From an uncultured Bacteroidales bacterium (lineage in GTDB: Bacteria > Bacteroidota > Bacteroidia > Bacteroidales > UBA932), in assembly GCA_900320545.1 (NCBI GenBank), contig ONSU01000002.1, positions 1-42,142 of the forward strand: a stretch of 42,142 nucleotides of DNA, written 5' to 3'. Positions 14,840 to 24,287 of this stretch are shown in pieces. Below the pieces are notes generated by a model. The model was given only the letters and a program-made list of their open reading frames with translations. It had not been told where the DNA came from and did no database searches. How positions within the stretch are numbered: the stretch's first letter is position 1; each line of letters begins with the position of its first letter. A program made the translations under genes and the position numbers.

Positions 14840-16531
14840 ATGAAGACCGTATTCCATTTCATGACGGCGACGCTCCTGATGCTGTCGCTATCCTGCACCC
14901 CTTCCGACCAACCCGGCAAAGGCGGGAAACAGACCCCCGCCGGAGAAGGCGGCATCACCTATCAGCTGCTCGTCTATTCTTTCGCCGACGGCATCAAGAA
15001 CGATAAAATCGGCGATATCCAGGGCATCATCGACCACCTGGATTACATCGAGGCGCTCGGGGCAAGCGCCATCTGGCTCTCCCCGATCCACCCCTGCACT
15101 TCGTATCATGGTTACGACGTGACGACAACGGCGGCGTCCCTCGCGGAAGGCCATATCGGCTACGACGAGGTCAACGCAAGATTCGGCAACGACGGAGATG
15201 TGTATCTCCTCTGCCAGGCTGCGCACAAGAAAGGCATCAAGATCTACCTCGACTATGTGCTCAACCACACTTCGAGCCAGCATCCCTGGTTCCTGGACGC
15301 GAAAAAATCCGCGACTTCCAAGTATCGCGACCATTATATTATTTCCTCCAACCCGCAGGCGGATATCACCGCCGGCAAGATCGCCATGATTGCCCGGGAA
15401 GGCAGCAATGGATATGAGGCCAGCCAATGGTACGGAACCGGTGTCGGGTCCGAGAAATATCATTCCCACTTCTGGACGGGCGCTTTCGCCGATCTCAACT
15501 ACGGCGCGGCGGCAACCTGTGAGCAGTCCGCTGCTTTCCAGGCGGTCTGCAAGGCGGCCGAACACTGGATCGATCTCGGCGTGGACGGATTCCGTCTCGA
15601 TGCGGTCCGCCACATCTACCATCACGCCACGACCGATGAGAATCCGATCTTCCTGAAGAAGTTCTACGACTATTGCAATAATTATTATAAGACGAGCGGC
15701 CACGCCGGTGACTTCTATATGGTCGGTGAGAATTTCGAGGGAATCAATTATGTGGCCCCGTATTATGCGGGTCTCCCGGCGCTGTTCGATTTCAGTTTCT
15801 GGTGGAACCTGCGCGATGCCATCAATGCAGGCTCCGGCGCTTCCTTCCCGAAAAAAGTGCTGGATAATCAGGCCAAATATGCCCAATATGCCGCTTCCGC
15901 CGGTTGGAATGCCATCGATGCGACCAAGCTCTCCAACCACGACGAGCAGCGGGTCGGCAGCGATTTCAACAAGGACATCGGCAAAATGAAACTGGCGGCC
16001 TGCGTGCTGCTGACCGCATCCGGAGAACCCTATGTCTATCAGGGCGAAGAACTCGGCTACTGGGGCGTCAAGGAAGGCCGCGGGGACGAATATGTCCGCG
16101 CGCCGATTAACTGGCTCGAGAGCGGCGCCGGCAATGCGACCGGATCGCTGGGTGGCAAGATCGAGCCGGGCATGCTGAACGCAGCCCAATCCGTGGAGAA
16201 TCAGGAGAAGGCTGAAGACTCCATTCTCAACTTATATCGCAAGTTCGGCAAACTCCGGAATCAGTACGCTTCGCTCGGCAAGAACGGCGCGATGTCACAG
16301 CATCCGATATACGGAAGCAGTTCCAAGATTCCGGCGGTGGCCGCCTGGTACCGGACCAGCGGCAGCGAAAAGATGCTGGTGCTGCACAATTTCTCCGCTT
16401 CCGCCGTCTCGCTGACGCTGGAAGATGATGACCTTTCTAACCTGGTCGGTTCCAACGGCCTGGTTCTGGCAATGCCGAAGTACAGCGCAGTCGAACTGGG
16501 CCCCTATGCCTCGGCCGTATTTAAGCAATAA
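14840..16531 (+). CDS. Alpha-amylase lipoprotein, GH13 (SusG-like without CBM58)
   Basis: 563 residues. Lipobox LSLSC (Cys19). GH13 barrel with region I DYVLNH, nucleophile D254 in GFRLDAVRH, acid/base E297 in MVGENF, and D368 in LSNHDEQR; a small all-beta C-terminal domain follows. It cuts alpha-1,4 bonds in starch or maltodextrins. The region FADGIKN...IWLSPIHPCTSYHGYDV closely parallels the amylase domain of the large enzyme at 18935-22387, but there is no inserted CBM58 and no added binding modules. The ATG at 14840 begins a proper signal peptide; an in-frame ATG at 14771 would run through the terminator. It is first in a chain of enzyme genes spaced by 12 bases or fewer. Confidence 0.92.
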   Translation: MKTVFHFMTATLLMLSLSCTPSDQPGKGGKQTPAGEGGITYQLLVYSFADGIKNDKIGDIQGIIDHLDYIEALGASAIWLSPIHPCTSYHGYDVTTTAASLAEGHIGYDEVNARFGNDGDVYLLCQAAHKKGIKIYLDYVLNHTSSQHPWFLDAKKSATSKYRDHYIISSNPQADITAGKIAMIAREGSNGYEASQWYGTGVGSEKYHSHFWTGAFADLNYGAAATCEQSAAFQAVCKAAEHWIDLGVDGFRLDAVRHIYHHATTDENPIFLKKFYDYCNNYYKTSGHAGDFYMVGENFEGINYVAPYYAGLPALFDFSFWWNLRDAINAGSGASFPKKVLDNQAKYAQYAASAGWNAIDATKLSNHDEQRVGSDFNKDIGKMKLAACVLLTASGEPYVYQGEELGYWGVKEGRGDEYVRAPINWLESGAGNATGSLGGKIEPGMLNAAQSVENQEKAEDSILNLYRKFGKLRNQYASLGKNGAMSQHPIYGSSSKIPAVAAWYRTSGSEKMLVLHNFSASAVSLTLEDDDLSNLVGSNGLVLAMPKYSAVELGPYASAVFKQ

Positions 16532-16534
16532 CCT

Positions 16535-17587
16535 ATGAAGAAATTTTTGTTTTTCCTGCCGGCGGTCCTGTTCCTCGCCTGCTGCGGCAAGACGCATGAC
16601 GGCCCCACGGAGCCGGAAGGCCCCGAAGTAATTCATACGCCGGTCCCGGAATTCGCCAAGGGTGCTGACATCAGCTGGGTGACCGAAATGGAGTCGAAGA
16701 ATTATAAATTCTATGCCCAGGACGGCACGCAGACGGAGTGCACGCTGCTGATGAAGCAGCTTGGCTGCAACGCCGTCCGCTACCGCGTCTGGGTAAATCC
16801 GGCAGGCGGCTGGTGCAACAAGACGGATGTCCTCGCAAAAGCCCGCCGCGCCCAGGCCCTGGGACTTGCCATCATGATCGACTTCCATTATTCCGATTCC
16901 TGGTGTGACCCGGGCAAGCAGCCGGTCCCCGCAGCATGGGCGGGAAAGAATCTCAACGAAATGATCACAGCCGTGTCGGAGCACACGACCGATGTGCTGA
17001 CCCTGCTCAAAAACGAGGGAATCGATGTCGCCTGGGTACAGGTCGGCAACGAGACCAATACGGGAATGCTCTGGGAGACAGGCCGCCTCAGCAGCAGCAA
17101 TTATTCTAATTTTTGCCTGCTGACCAATGCCGGGTACAGTGCTGTCAAGGCTGTCTATCCCGATGCCCTTGTCATCCTGCATCACTCCAATGCGCAGGAC
17201 CTGAACGGCAACAAGTGGTTCTACAATCTTGTCAAGGCCGGTAAAGCCAATTACGATATGATCGGCCTGTCGCTCTATCCGTCGTATTGGAATGACGGCG
17301 GCTATCCGGACTGGACGCCGTACTGCACCTCCGCCGTAGCAAATTTCAAGACCCTGCACGATACCTATTCCAAGCCCGTGATGCTGGTCGAATTCGGTAT
17401 GCCGGCCAGCGAGCCTGCCAAAGCCAAGGCCGCCCTGCAGTTCGTGCTGGACGGCGTGAAGGATTACGACTGGTTCAAAGGCGTATTCTACTGGGAACCC
17501 GAGTCCGAGCAGAGCCGCAACAATTATGGCTACGGCGCCTTCAGCAGCGGAAAACCCACGGCTGCACTGGATCCTTTCAAGAATTAA
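16535..17587 (+). CDS. Endo-beta-1,4-galactanase, GH53, lipoprotein
   Basis: 350 residues. Lipobox-like LAC (Cys16). A single GH53 TIM barrel: GADISWVTEME near 44-54, acid/base E173 in VQVGNETNTG, nucleophile E286 in MLVEFGMP, and FYWEPE near the end. GH53 enzymes cut beta-1,4-galactan, the side chain of rhamnogalacturonan I (type I arabinogalactan). I know no starch role for this family, so its place between two GH13 genes, 3 and 12 bases from its neighbours, is odd. The GH2 beta-galactosidase-like gene at the end of the same operon is a natural partner. Confidence 0.92.
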   Translation: MKKFLFFLPAVLFLACCGKTHDGPTEPEGPEVIHTPVPEFAKGADISWVTEMESKNYKFYAQDGTQTECTLLMKQLGCNAVRYRVWVNPAGGWCNKTDVLAKARRAQALGLAIMIDFHYSDSWCDPGKQPVPAAWAGKNLNEMITAVSEHTTDVLTLLKNEGIDVAWVQVGNETNTGMLWETGRLSSSNYSNFCLLTNAGYSAVKAVYPDALVILHHSNAQDLNGNKWFYNLVKAGKANYDMIGLSLYPSYWNDGGYPDWTPYCTSAVANFKTLHDTYSKPVMLVEFGMPASEPAKAKAALQFVLDGVKDYDWFKGVFYWEPESEQSRNNYGYGAFSSGKPTAALDPFKN

Positions 17588-17599
17588 ACAGCAACCTAT

Positions 17600-18925
17600 A
17601 TGAAGAAATTTTTTGCTTTTGCCATTGTCGCGCTTGCCGCATTTGCGTGCTGCAAGAAGACGCAGACCGCGCATCATCCGGAATGGACCTACGACTCCGT
17701 GATGTACGAAGTAAACATCCGCCAGTTCTCCCCGGAGGGGACTTTCGCCGGTGTGGAAGCCCAGCTCCCCCGCCTCAAGGAACTCGGCGTGGACATCCTG
17801 TGGCTGATGCCGATGTATGAGATCGGCACCGAGGGCCGCAAGGGTACGCTCGGGTCCTACTATGCCATCTCGGACTACTGCAAGGTCAATCCGGAATTCG
17901 GAACGATGGAGGATTTCGACCGCCTGCTTGCCAAGGCCCACGAGCTCGGGTTCAAGGTCATCCTCGACTGGGTCGCCAATCAGACGGCCCCCGACCATAT
18001 CTGGATGACGCAGCGCTCCGCCGACTTCTACGAGCGCGACTCCCTCGGCAACGCCATTTATGAATACGACTGGACCGACACCCGGAGCCTCAACTACGAG
18101 AACGAGGCCGTCTGGGCAGCTCAGGACAGCTGCATGCGTTTCTGGCTGCAGAAGGGCGTGGACGGCTTCCGCTGCGACGCAGCCGGCGAAATGCCTGCCA
18201 AATTCTGGCAGAGCGTGATGCCGAAGCTGAATGCCGACTATCCGGAGGCCTACTTCCTCGCCGAAGCGGAACGGGAGAACCTTTCCAATCCGGACAGCAC
18301 CTTCGACGCCAATTACGCCTGGGAACTGCACCACATCCTCAACGATGTGGCCAGCCATAAGAAGACCGTCACGGACATCAAGGATTATCTCTCGCGCGAT
18401 GCGCAGAAATTCCCCGAGACGGCCTACCGCCTGACCTTCACCTCCAACCACGATGAGAATTCCTGGGCCGGTACCGAATTCGAGCGCATGGGCGAGGCGG
18501 CCAATGCCTGCGCCGTTCTGTGCTTCACCCTCCCGAAGAGCCAGCCGCTCATCTACACCGGACAGGAGATCGGTCTGAGCCGCCGTCTGGCCTTCTTCGA
18601 GAAGGACCCCATTACCGACTGGAGCGACAATGAATACACGGAATTCTTCAAGAAACTCGTGCAGCTCAAGCATGACCATCCCGCGCTGGATGCCGGCGAG
18701 CGGGGAGGCGTTTACGCCGAGATCGAGGCCCCGGAGGGCGTGATGGCCTTCTCCCGCGAGAAGAAGGGCGACAAGGTAATCGTCTTCGCCAACTTCAACG
18801 AGACCGACGCCTCCGTCACGCTCCCGTCGGACGGGAAATACACGGAACTCTTCACCGGCAACCCCGTCGAGGGCGGCTCCGCCCAAGTTGTCCGTCCCGG
18901 CGGCTACCTTGTATTTTGTAAATAA
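17600..18925 (+). CDS. GH13 alpha-amylase-family lipoprotein with altered region I
   Basis: 441 residues. Lipoprotein-type signal (FACC near residues 15-18). Compact GH13 barrel: nucleophile D193 in GFRCDAAGE, acid/base E222 in FLAEAE, D285 in TSNHDENSW; all three catalytic acids are present. Region I reads DWVANQTAPDH, with Gln128 where nearly all amylases have the His that contacts the -1 sugar. The C-terminal beta domain is short. Activity on alpha-glucan is expected from the family, but the Gln may change specificity or efficiency. It lies 12 bases after the GH53 gene and 9 before the giant amylase. Confidence 0.88.
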   Translation: MKKFFAFAIVALAAFACCKKTQTAHHPEWTYDSVMYEVNIRQFSPEGTFAGVEAQLPRLKELGVDILWLMPMYEIGTEGRKGTLGSYYAISDYCKVNPEFGTMEDFDRLLAKAHELGFKVILDWVANQTAPDHIWMTQRSADFYERDSLGNAIYEYDWTDTRSLNYENEAVWAAQDSCMRFWLQKGVDGFRCDAAGEMPAKFWQSVMPKLNADYPEAYFLAEAERENLSNPDSTFDANYAWELHHILNDVASHKKTVTDIKDYLSRDAQKFPETAYRLTFTSNHDENSWAGTEFERMGEAANACAVLCFTLPKSQPLIYTGQEIGLSRRLAFFEKDPITDWSDNEYTEFFKKLVQLKHDHPALDAGERGGVYAEIEAPEGVMAFSREKKGDKVIVFANFNETDASVTLPSDGKYTELFTGNPVEGGSAQVVRPGGYLVFCK

Positions 18926-18934
18926 ACTTTTCAT

Positions 18935-21900
18935 ATGAAAAAGTTGTGGATCGTCGCCCTGGCGGCGTGGTTACCGTTTGTCCTCTCCTGCAACCGTGAG
19001 AACGAAGTGCAGGGGTCTTTGGTCTTTGATGAAAATCAGCTGACCATCCCCGCATCGGGCGGCGAGAAGACCGTGTCGCTGACGACGGATCTGGTCTGGA
19101 CCGGCGAGAGTTCCGCGCCCTGGCTGACCCTGGAGCCCCGTTCCGGCAAAGGTTCCGCCTTGCTGACCGTCCGGGCGGAGGCCAACACGACGGGCGAGGT
19201 GCGCAAGGCGACGGTGTTGCTGAAGGCAACGGGCAACACCCGCATTACGGGCAGCGTTTCCGTCTTGCAGGAGGCAGGGAGCGGAGAAGATCCCGTCGAC
19301 GTGATCCTCGGCGACGAAACGGCCTATGCCGTCATCGGAAGCTGGGACTGGGACCATGGCGACAAGCCCATGCGGGAATTCGGCAACTGGGTGGTATACC
19401 AGAATCTGCATCTGACGCCTACCCTGAAATTCAAAATCCGCAAGGACGCATCCTGGACCGAGAACTGGGGTGCCGGCGTGCAGGGCGAACCGGGCGACGG
19501 CCAGGAGGTCCCGGTCGACAAGCGGATCACCATGGGACAGGACGGGAAAGACATGCATGTCGGAGCGGAAGGAGACTATGATCTCTATTTCAGTCCCCGG
19601 GCGCTGATCCTGTATTTGATGCCCGCCGGAGCCCCCTGGACGCACAACAGCGAAGGGGATGCCGAGCCCGACGAGCCGGGAGATGACCCGGAAGACCGCC
19701 CGGTCCCGGATAAGCCGGGAGCCCCTACCGGCTGGTCGCTGATCGGCTCCTGGGATGAATGGGGATCGGATATCGAACTCCTGGATTATGGCAATTTCGC
19801 CATGGCGAAAAGTGTGGAATGGCCCTCGAACGTGAGCTTCAAGATCCGCAAGAATCACGGCTGGGACGAGAGTTTCGGCAGCGGAAAATATGTAGACGGC
19901 GGGAAGACGGAAATACAGAAGGAGACCCGCGTCAACCTCACCCCCGAAGGCAACAACATCCTGCTCAAGGCGGCAGGCACCTACGACGTTTATTTCTCCG
20001 AAGCGGCCCGCATCCTCTATGTGATGCCGGAAGGCGCGGAGTGGACCCACAACAGCGAGGGGACCTTCATCAACCGCGCTCCGGACGAGAGTCCGTGGTC
20101 CATCGTCGGAACGCACGTCTCATGGGATGCCACTGTCGGTACGAAGATGTATGTCGACGGCCACTGGCATATCGCCAAAGAGGTGTCACTGACTTCCACG
20201 GATCAGTTCAAGTTTGTCTGCAACGGCTCCTGGGACGTAAATCTCGGCTACGGTAACTACGTTGACGGCTCTTCGACCCGGGTCGGGACAGACACCAGAC
20301 TGGAACTGAACCAGGGCGGCAACAATATGACCCTCGGCGCGGCCGGTTCCTATGACTTCTACCTCTCCCCCGAGAACAACATCGCCTACATCCTTCCCGC
20401 CGGGGCGGAATTCTCCCACGTGGCGGAAGGAAAGGCAGGGTTCCTGCTCGGCGGAAGCGCTCTGACAGAAACCGTCACAACCAAGCGATCCGGGCTGACT
20501 TATCAAATCAATGTTTACAGTTTCGCCGACAGCAATGGCGACGGCTGGGGCGACTTCAAAGGCATCGAGCAGCATCTCAATTACATCGACGCGCTCGGCT
20601 GCACGGCGATTTGGCTCTCTCCCATCCATCCGGCGCAGTCCTATCATGGCTATGACGTGAAGGACTACACCAAGGTCAATCCACGCTTCGGCACGGAGGC
20701 CGATTTCCAGAGTCTGGTGACGGCTGCCCACGCAAAGGGCATCAAAGTGTATCTCGACTATGTGGTGAACCATACCGGCAACGAGCACTTCTGGTTTGAA
20801 GACTGCAAGAAAAACGGACCGGAGAGTCCTTATTGGAGTTACTATACCTTCTCGAAGAATCCTTCGACGGAATGGAGGACCCTTCCCCAGACGGCTTCCA
20901 GCGGCTATGACAGCGGACAGTGGTTCCAGGTCACCGTCGGCGTGGGCGGCAAGGTCCGCTACCGGCTCGACCTGGACTGGACCAGTCCCGCAACTCCCAA
21001 ACTGACGGCTACGAAGACCACCGAAGCCGTCACCTCCGGCGGCCATAGCGGCTACTATCTCTGGTGGGGAGACTCCCAGTGCACGGAGTTCCTCCAGGGA
21101 TCCGGTGCCGGACTCTATTATATGGTGCTCGACTTCGAGTCCGAATGGGGTTGCCTGATCCGCGAAGGCGAAAACGGCGGCACCTGGACCCCGGGCAAGA
21201 AATGGGGGGTCCAGAGTCCTTCCGATCAGCTTGAGGACGGGGTTCCGATGACACTTTACCACAATGTTTCCGACAACGATGCGGTTTACAACATCATGAT
21301 GCCCCAGGGCGAAACCTGGCAGTATCATTCCTCGCAGTACACGGGCGTATTCGCCGACATCAGCTACGGTCCCGTCTCGTCCTGCGAGACTTCCGGCGCC
21401 TTCAAGGATATTACCGCCAGCGTCGACAAGTGGCTAGGCCTCGGCGTGGACGGCCTCCGGCTCGATGCCGTGAAGCACGTTTACAACAACTCCACTTCCG
21501 ACGAGAATCCGGAATTCTGGCGGAAGTTCTATGACCGGGTCAATCAGACCTACCGCACGAACCATTCGGAGGATATCTTTATGGTAGGAGAGAACCTGTC
21601 CTGGGCCGGTGACTGCGCGCCTTACTACAAAGGCCTCCCGTCGCTGTTCAACTTCAGTTTCTGGTGGGATCTGAGGAATGTGCTCAACAACGAGAATGCC
21701 TTTGTGGAAGGCAAGAAGTTCGGCGCCCGCCTCTCCGAGATCCGCGGCTGGTTCGAGGGGGTCCGGCCGGGCAAGTGGGTTGATTCCATCAAACTTTCCA
21801 ACCACGATGAGGACCGTACCGCGTCTTCGCTCGGCAAATTTACGCCGAAAATCGGTCTCGCGGCCTGCTTCCTGCTGACTTCCGGCGGCAAGCCGTTCAT

Positions 21901-22387
21901 TTATCAGGGCGAGGAACTCGGCTACTGGGGCACAAAGGGCAACGGGGATGAATTTATCCGCACCCCGATCATGTGGAAGGCCGACGGAACCGGTATGGCC
22001 AGGGCCGGCGTCAACAACAAGGTGGATGCCGCAATGCTGACTTCCGAAATCTCCGTGGAATCGCAGGCGGCCGACAACAATTCCATCCTCGCGCTGTACC
22101 GCGCCTTCGGCAAGGCGATGAACCTGTCGCCCGCCCTCGCGGACGGCTGGATCGAAAACGACGACAGCAACAGCGACAACCGTATCGCCTCGTGGTACAT
22201 CCACCAGAACGGTGTCGACAAAGTTTGCCTTGTTATCCACAATGTCACCGGCAGTACTGTCACGGTGGACCGGAGTGCGCATCAGAACAACCTCTCGAAC
22301 ATCCTTATCTCCAACGGAAAAGTCTCCGTAAGCGATTACTCCGTCACGATGGGACCGTACAGCTCGGTTGTCTTCGCGCTCAATTGA
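18935..22387 (+). CDS. Giant modular amylase: BACON + three SusE/F-type CBMs + GH13 with inserted CBM58 (SusG-like)
   Basis: 1150 residues, against about 690 for classical SusG. Order: lipobox LSC (Cys19, then NRENE), BACON domain (about 28-115, with APWLTLEPRSGKG), three related binding modules (131-241, 267-376, 387-498), each opening VIGSWDW / LIGSWDEW / IVGTHVSW and closing with a P-A/E-G-A-x-(W/F)-(T/S)-H motif, then a GH13 amylase (519-1060) with a CBM58-like insertion (about 656-795, rich in Trp and Tyr: SGYYLWWGDS) in the position known from SusG, and a C-terminal beta domain. Catalytic D844 (LRLDAV), E886 (MVGENL), D958 (LSNHDED). Acidic residues after the lipid Cys suggest surface exposure. 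It should bind and cut insoluble starch at the cell surface. The added modules look recruited from SusE/F-type proteins. Confidence 0.92.
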   Translation: MKKLWIVALAAWLPFVLSCNRENEVQGSLVFDENQLTIPASGGEKTVSLTTDLVWTGESSAPWLTLEPRSGKGSALLTVRAEANTTGEVRKATVLLKATGNTRITGSVSVLQEAGSGEDPVDVILGDETAYAVIGSWDWDHGDKPMREFGNWVVYQNLHLTPTLKFKIRKDASWTENWGAGVQGEPGDGQEVPVDKRITMGQDGKDMHVGAEGDYDLYFSPRALILYLMPAGAPWTHNSEGDAEPDEPGDDPEDRPVPDKPGAPTGWSLIGSWDEWGSDIELLDYGNFAMAKSVEWPSNVSFKIRKNHGWDESFGSGKYVDGGKTEIQKETRVNLTPEGNNILLKAAGTYDVYFSEAARILYVMPEGAEWTHNSEGTFINRAPDESPWSIVGTHVSWDATVGTKMYVDGHWHIAKEVSLTSTDQFKFVCNGSWDVNLGYGNYVDGSSTRVGTDTRLELNQGGNNMTLGAAGSYDFYLSPENNIAYILPAGAEFSHVAEGKAGFLLGGSALTETVTTKRSGLTYQINVYSFADSNGDGWGDFKGIEQHLNYIDALGCTAIWLSPIHPAQSYHGYDVKDYTKVNPRFGTEADFQSLVTAAHAKGIKVYLDYVVNHTGNEHFWFEDCKKNGPESPYWSYYTFSKNPSTEWRTLPQTASSGYDSGQWFQVTVGVGGKVRYRLDLDWTSPATPKLTATKTTEAVTSGGHSGYYLWWGDSQCTEFLQGSGAGLYYMVLDFESEWGCLIREGENGGTWTPGKKWGVQSPSDQLEDGVPMTLYHNVSDNDAVYNIMMPQGETWQYHSSQYTGVFADISYGPVSSCETSGAFKDITASVDKWLGLGVDGLRLDAVKHVYNNSTSDENPEFWRKFYDRVNQTYRTNHSEDIFMVGENLSWAGDCAPYYKGLPSLFNFSFWWDLRNVLNNENAFVEGKKFGARLSEIRGWFEGVRPGKWVDSIKLSNHDEDRTASSLGKFTPKIGLAACFLLTSGGKPFIYQGEELGYWGTKGNGDEFIRTPIMWKADGTGMARAGVNNKVDAAMLTSEISVESQAADNNSILALYRAFGKAMNLSPALADGWIENDDSNSDNRIASWYIHQNGVDKVCLVIHNVTGSTVTVDRSAHQNNLSNILISNGKVSVSDYSVTMGPYSSVVFALN

Positions 22388-22397
22388 CGCACGTTGT

Positions 22398-24284
22398 ATG
22401 AGAATAAGACCCTTCATTCTTGCATCGCTGGCCTTTCTTATGGCGGGGTGCAATGTCGTATCGACTCCCCCGGACGTGCCGGATGCCGCTCCGGGCCGCA
22501 TCGAGCGGGTGGAGCCGCCTTCGTGGTGGACCGGAATGCAGACACCCCTTCAAATCCTTGTCAAAGGAGAAAAGATTTCCGCTTATAACGTATCGATTGC
22601 CGGAGGGAAAGGCGTACGGGTAAAGTCCGTCACGCCGGGCGACAGCCCCGACTATGTGTTTGTCGATGTCACCGTCTCCGCATCGGCCAGTCCCGGGACG
22701 TATTGGCTGATATTTGAAACCCGGGAAGAATCCTTCAAGATTTCCTATGAGATTGGCGCGCGCTCCCGGGAGCCTCGGAAGAGCTTTTCCTCCGAAGACA
22801 TGATCTACCTGATCATGCCCGACCGGTTTGCGAACGGGGACCCTGCCAATGACACGGTGGAAGGCCTTCCTGACGGGGCGGACCGCAGTGCGGATTTTGG
22901 CCGGCACGGGGGAGACCTTCGGGGAATGATGGATCATCTGGACTATATCGAAGGGCTTGGCGCCACGGCCGTGTGGTCCACGCCACTGCTGCTCGATAAC
23001 CAGCCGGAGGCCTCCTATCACGGTTATGCCTGCTGCGATTACTATCAGATCGATCCCCGCTACGGTGACAATGAACTGTACCGTGCGTTTGTGGACTCCT
23101 GCCATACGCATGGGTTGAAGGTCGTGATGGATGTGGTTACCAATCATTGCGGAACCTGTCACTGGTGGATGGAAAACCCGCCGTTCAAGGACTGGTATCA
23201 CGTCTTTCCGACTTATACCGGGACTAATGTCCTCTTCTCGGCCTATATGGATCCGCACGCTTCCGAATATGACCGCAACCTGCAGGAAAGCGGCTGGTTC
23301 GTCCCTTCGATGCCCGACATGAACCTGGACAATCCGTTCGTACTCAAGTATTTCCAGCAATGGGCCGTCTGGTGGACGGAATACGCGGGCCTGGACGGAT
23401 TCCGCGTGGATACCTATCCGTACAACGAGCCCGGGCCGATGAGCCGCTGGTGCGAGGCCGTCCGGAAGGAATATCCGTGGATGAATATCGTCGGCGAATG
23501 CTGGGATACCGAAGTGAGCCAGCTGGCCTACTGGCAAAGCGGCGCGAAGAACCACGACGGCTTCGACAGTCATCTGCCCTGTATCATGGACTTCCCGCTC
23601 CGGGAATCGCTGGTCGCGGCCCTCAACGAGGATACGCCCGGATGGGGACAGGGAATGGCGCGGGTCTATGGTTCCATAGCCCACGATTTCGCGTATGCGG
23701 ATCCGGAGAATATGATGATTTTCCTCGCCAACCACGACCACTCCCGGATGGCGGACGTCCTGCAGCACGATCCGGCACGGATGAAGATCGGACTGGCGCT
23801 TCTCGCTACGCTCAGGGGTATTCCGCAGTTGTATTACGGCGATGAAATGTTTTTCGCGGCCGACGGCGGAAGGGACAATGACGGTGCCAAACGGATCGAT
23901 TTCCCGGGAGGCTGGGAGGGAGATCCCGTGGATTATTTCACGCCGGAAGGGCGTGAAAAAGGTGGCGTGTCGGACCTCTATGAATATACGGCCCGCCTGT
24001 TCAACTGGCGCAAGGGATGTCCGGTCATCCATCACGGCAAGACCCTTCATTTCCTGGGAAGGGACAATACCTACGCTTATTTCAGGTACAATGAAACGGA
24101 CAAGGTTTTTGTTTTTGTCAATAACGCGACGGAAGAAGTGACCGTTCCCTGGTCGCACTATGCCGAAATCGTTCCCGGCCCGGCTGAAGCGACGGATGTG
24201 CTGACAGGAGAGAAAATCCTTCTTTCCGACGAAATGCGGATTCCCGCCAAGTCAGTTATTGTGGCAGAATTACTATCTTTGTAA
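22398..24284 (+). CDS. susA: Neopullulanase/cyclomaltodextrinase-like GH13 (SusA type)
   Basis: 628 residues. Lipobox MAGC (Cys18) followed by NVVSTP without acidic residues, so probably periplasmic-facing. An N-terminal cyclomaltodextrinase-type beta domain (about 35-130: PPSWWTGMQTPLQILVKG) precedes the GH13 barrel (IYLIMPDRFANGDPAND; region I DVVTNH; nucleophile D338 in FRVDTYPYNE; acid/base E367 in IVGECWD; D447 in LANHDHSR) and a C-terminal beta domain. The family hydrolyses pullulan, cyclodextrins and maltodextrins. Length and architecture match SusA. The ATG at 22398 gives a normal signal; an earlier in-frame ATG at 22368 lies inside the previous gene. Confidence 0.92.
   Translation: MRIRPFILASLAFLMAGCNVVSTPPDVPDAAPGRIERVEPPSWWTGMQTPLQILVKGEKISAYNVSIAGGKGVRVKSVTPGDSPDYVFVDVTVSASASPGTYWLIFETREESFKISYEIGARSREPRKSFSSEDMIYLIMPDRFANGDPANDTVEGLPDGADRSADFGRHGGDLRGMMDHLDYIEGLGATAVWSTPLLLDNQPEASYHGYACCDYYQIDPRYGDNELYRAFVDSCHTHGLKVVMDVVTNHCGTCHWWMENPPFKDWYHVFPTYTGTNVLFSAYMDPHASEYDRNLQESGWFVPSMPDMNLDNPFVLKYFQQWAVWWTEYAGLDGFRVDTYPYNEPGPMSRWCEAVRKEYPWMNIVGECWDTEVSQLAYWQSGAKNHDGFDSHLPCIMDFPLRESLVAALNEDTPGWGQGMARVYGSIAHDFAYADPENMMIFLANHDHSRMADVLQHDPARMKIGLALLATLRGIPQLYYGDEMFFAADGGRDNDGAKRIDFPGGWEGDPVDYFTPEGREKGGVSDLYEYTARLFNWRKGCPVIHHGKTLHFLGRDNTYAYFRYNETDKVFVFVNNATEEVTVPWSHYAEIVPGPAEATDVLTGEKILLSDEMRIPAKSVIVAELLSL
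24274..24281 (+). promoter_or_regulatory. Possible internal -7 box (TATCTTTG) before the GH97 gene
   Basis: TATCTTTG fits TAnnTTTG and ends 6 bases before the GH97 ATG, inside the last codons of the susA-like gene. There is no TTTG at the expected -33 distance, so it may be chance. Confidence 0.3.
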
Positions 24285-24287
24285 GTT

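Noticed and set aside
16295-18934. 879-residue open frame antisense to the GH53 and GH13 genes
   Set aside because: Crosses three real genes on the other strand; no motif, no promoter, biased composition.
18935-20450. The three repeated modules as possible CRISPR-like or DNA-level repeats
   Set aside because: Similarity is at protein level only; DNA copies differ and the period (about 110-135 codons) fits folded domains.
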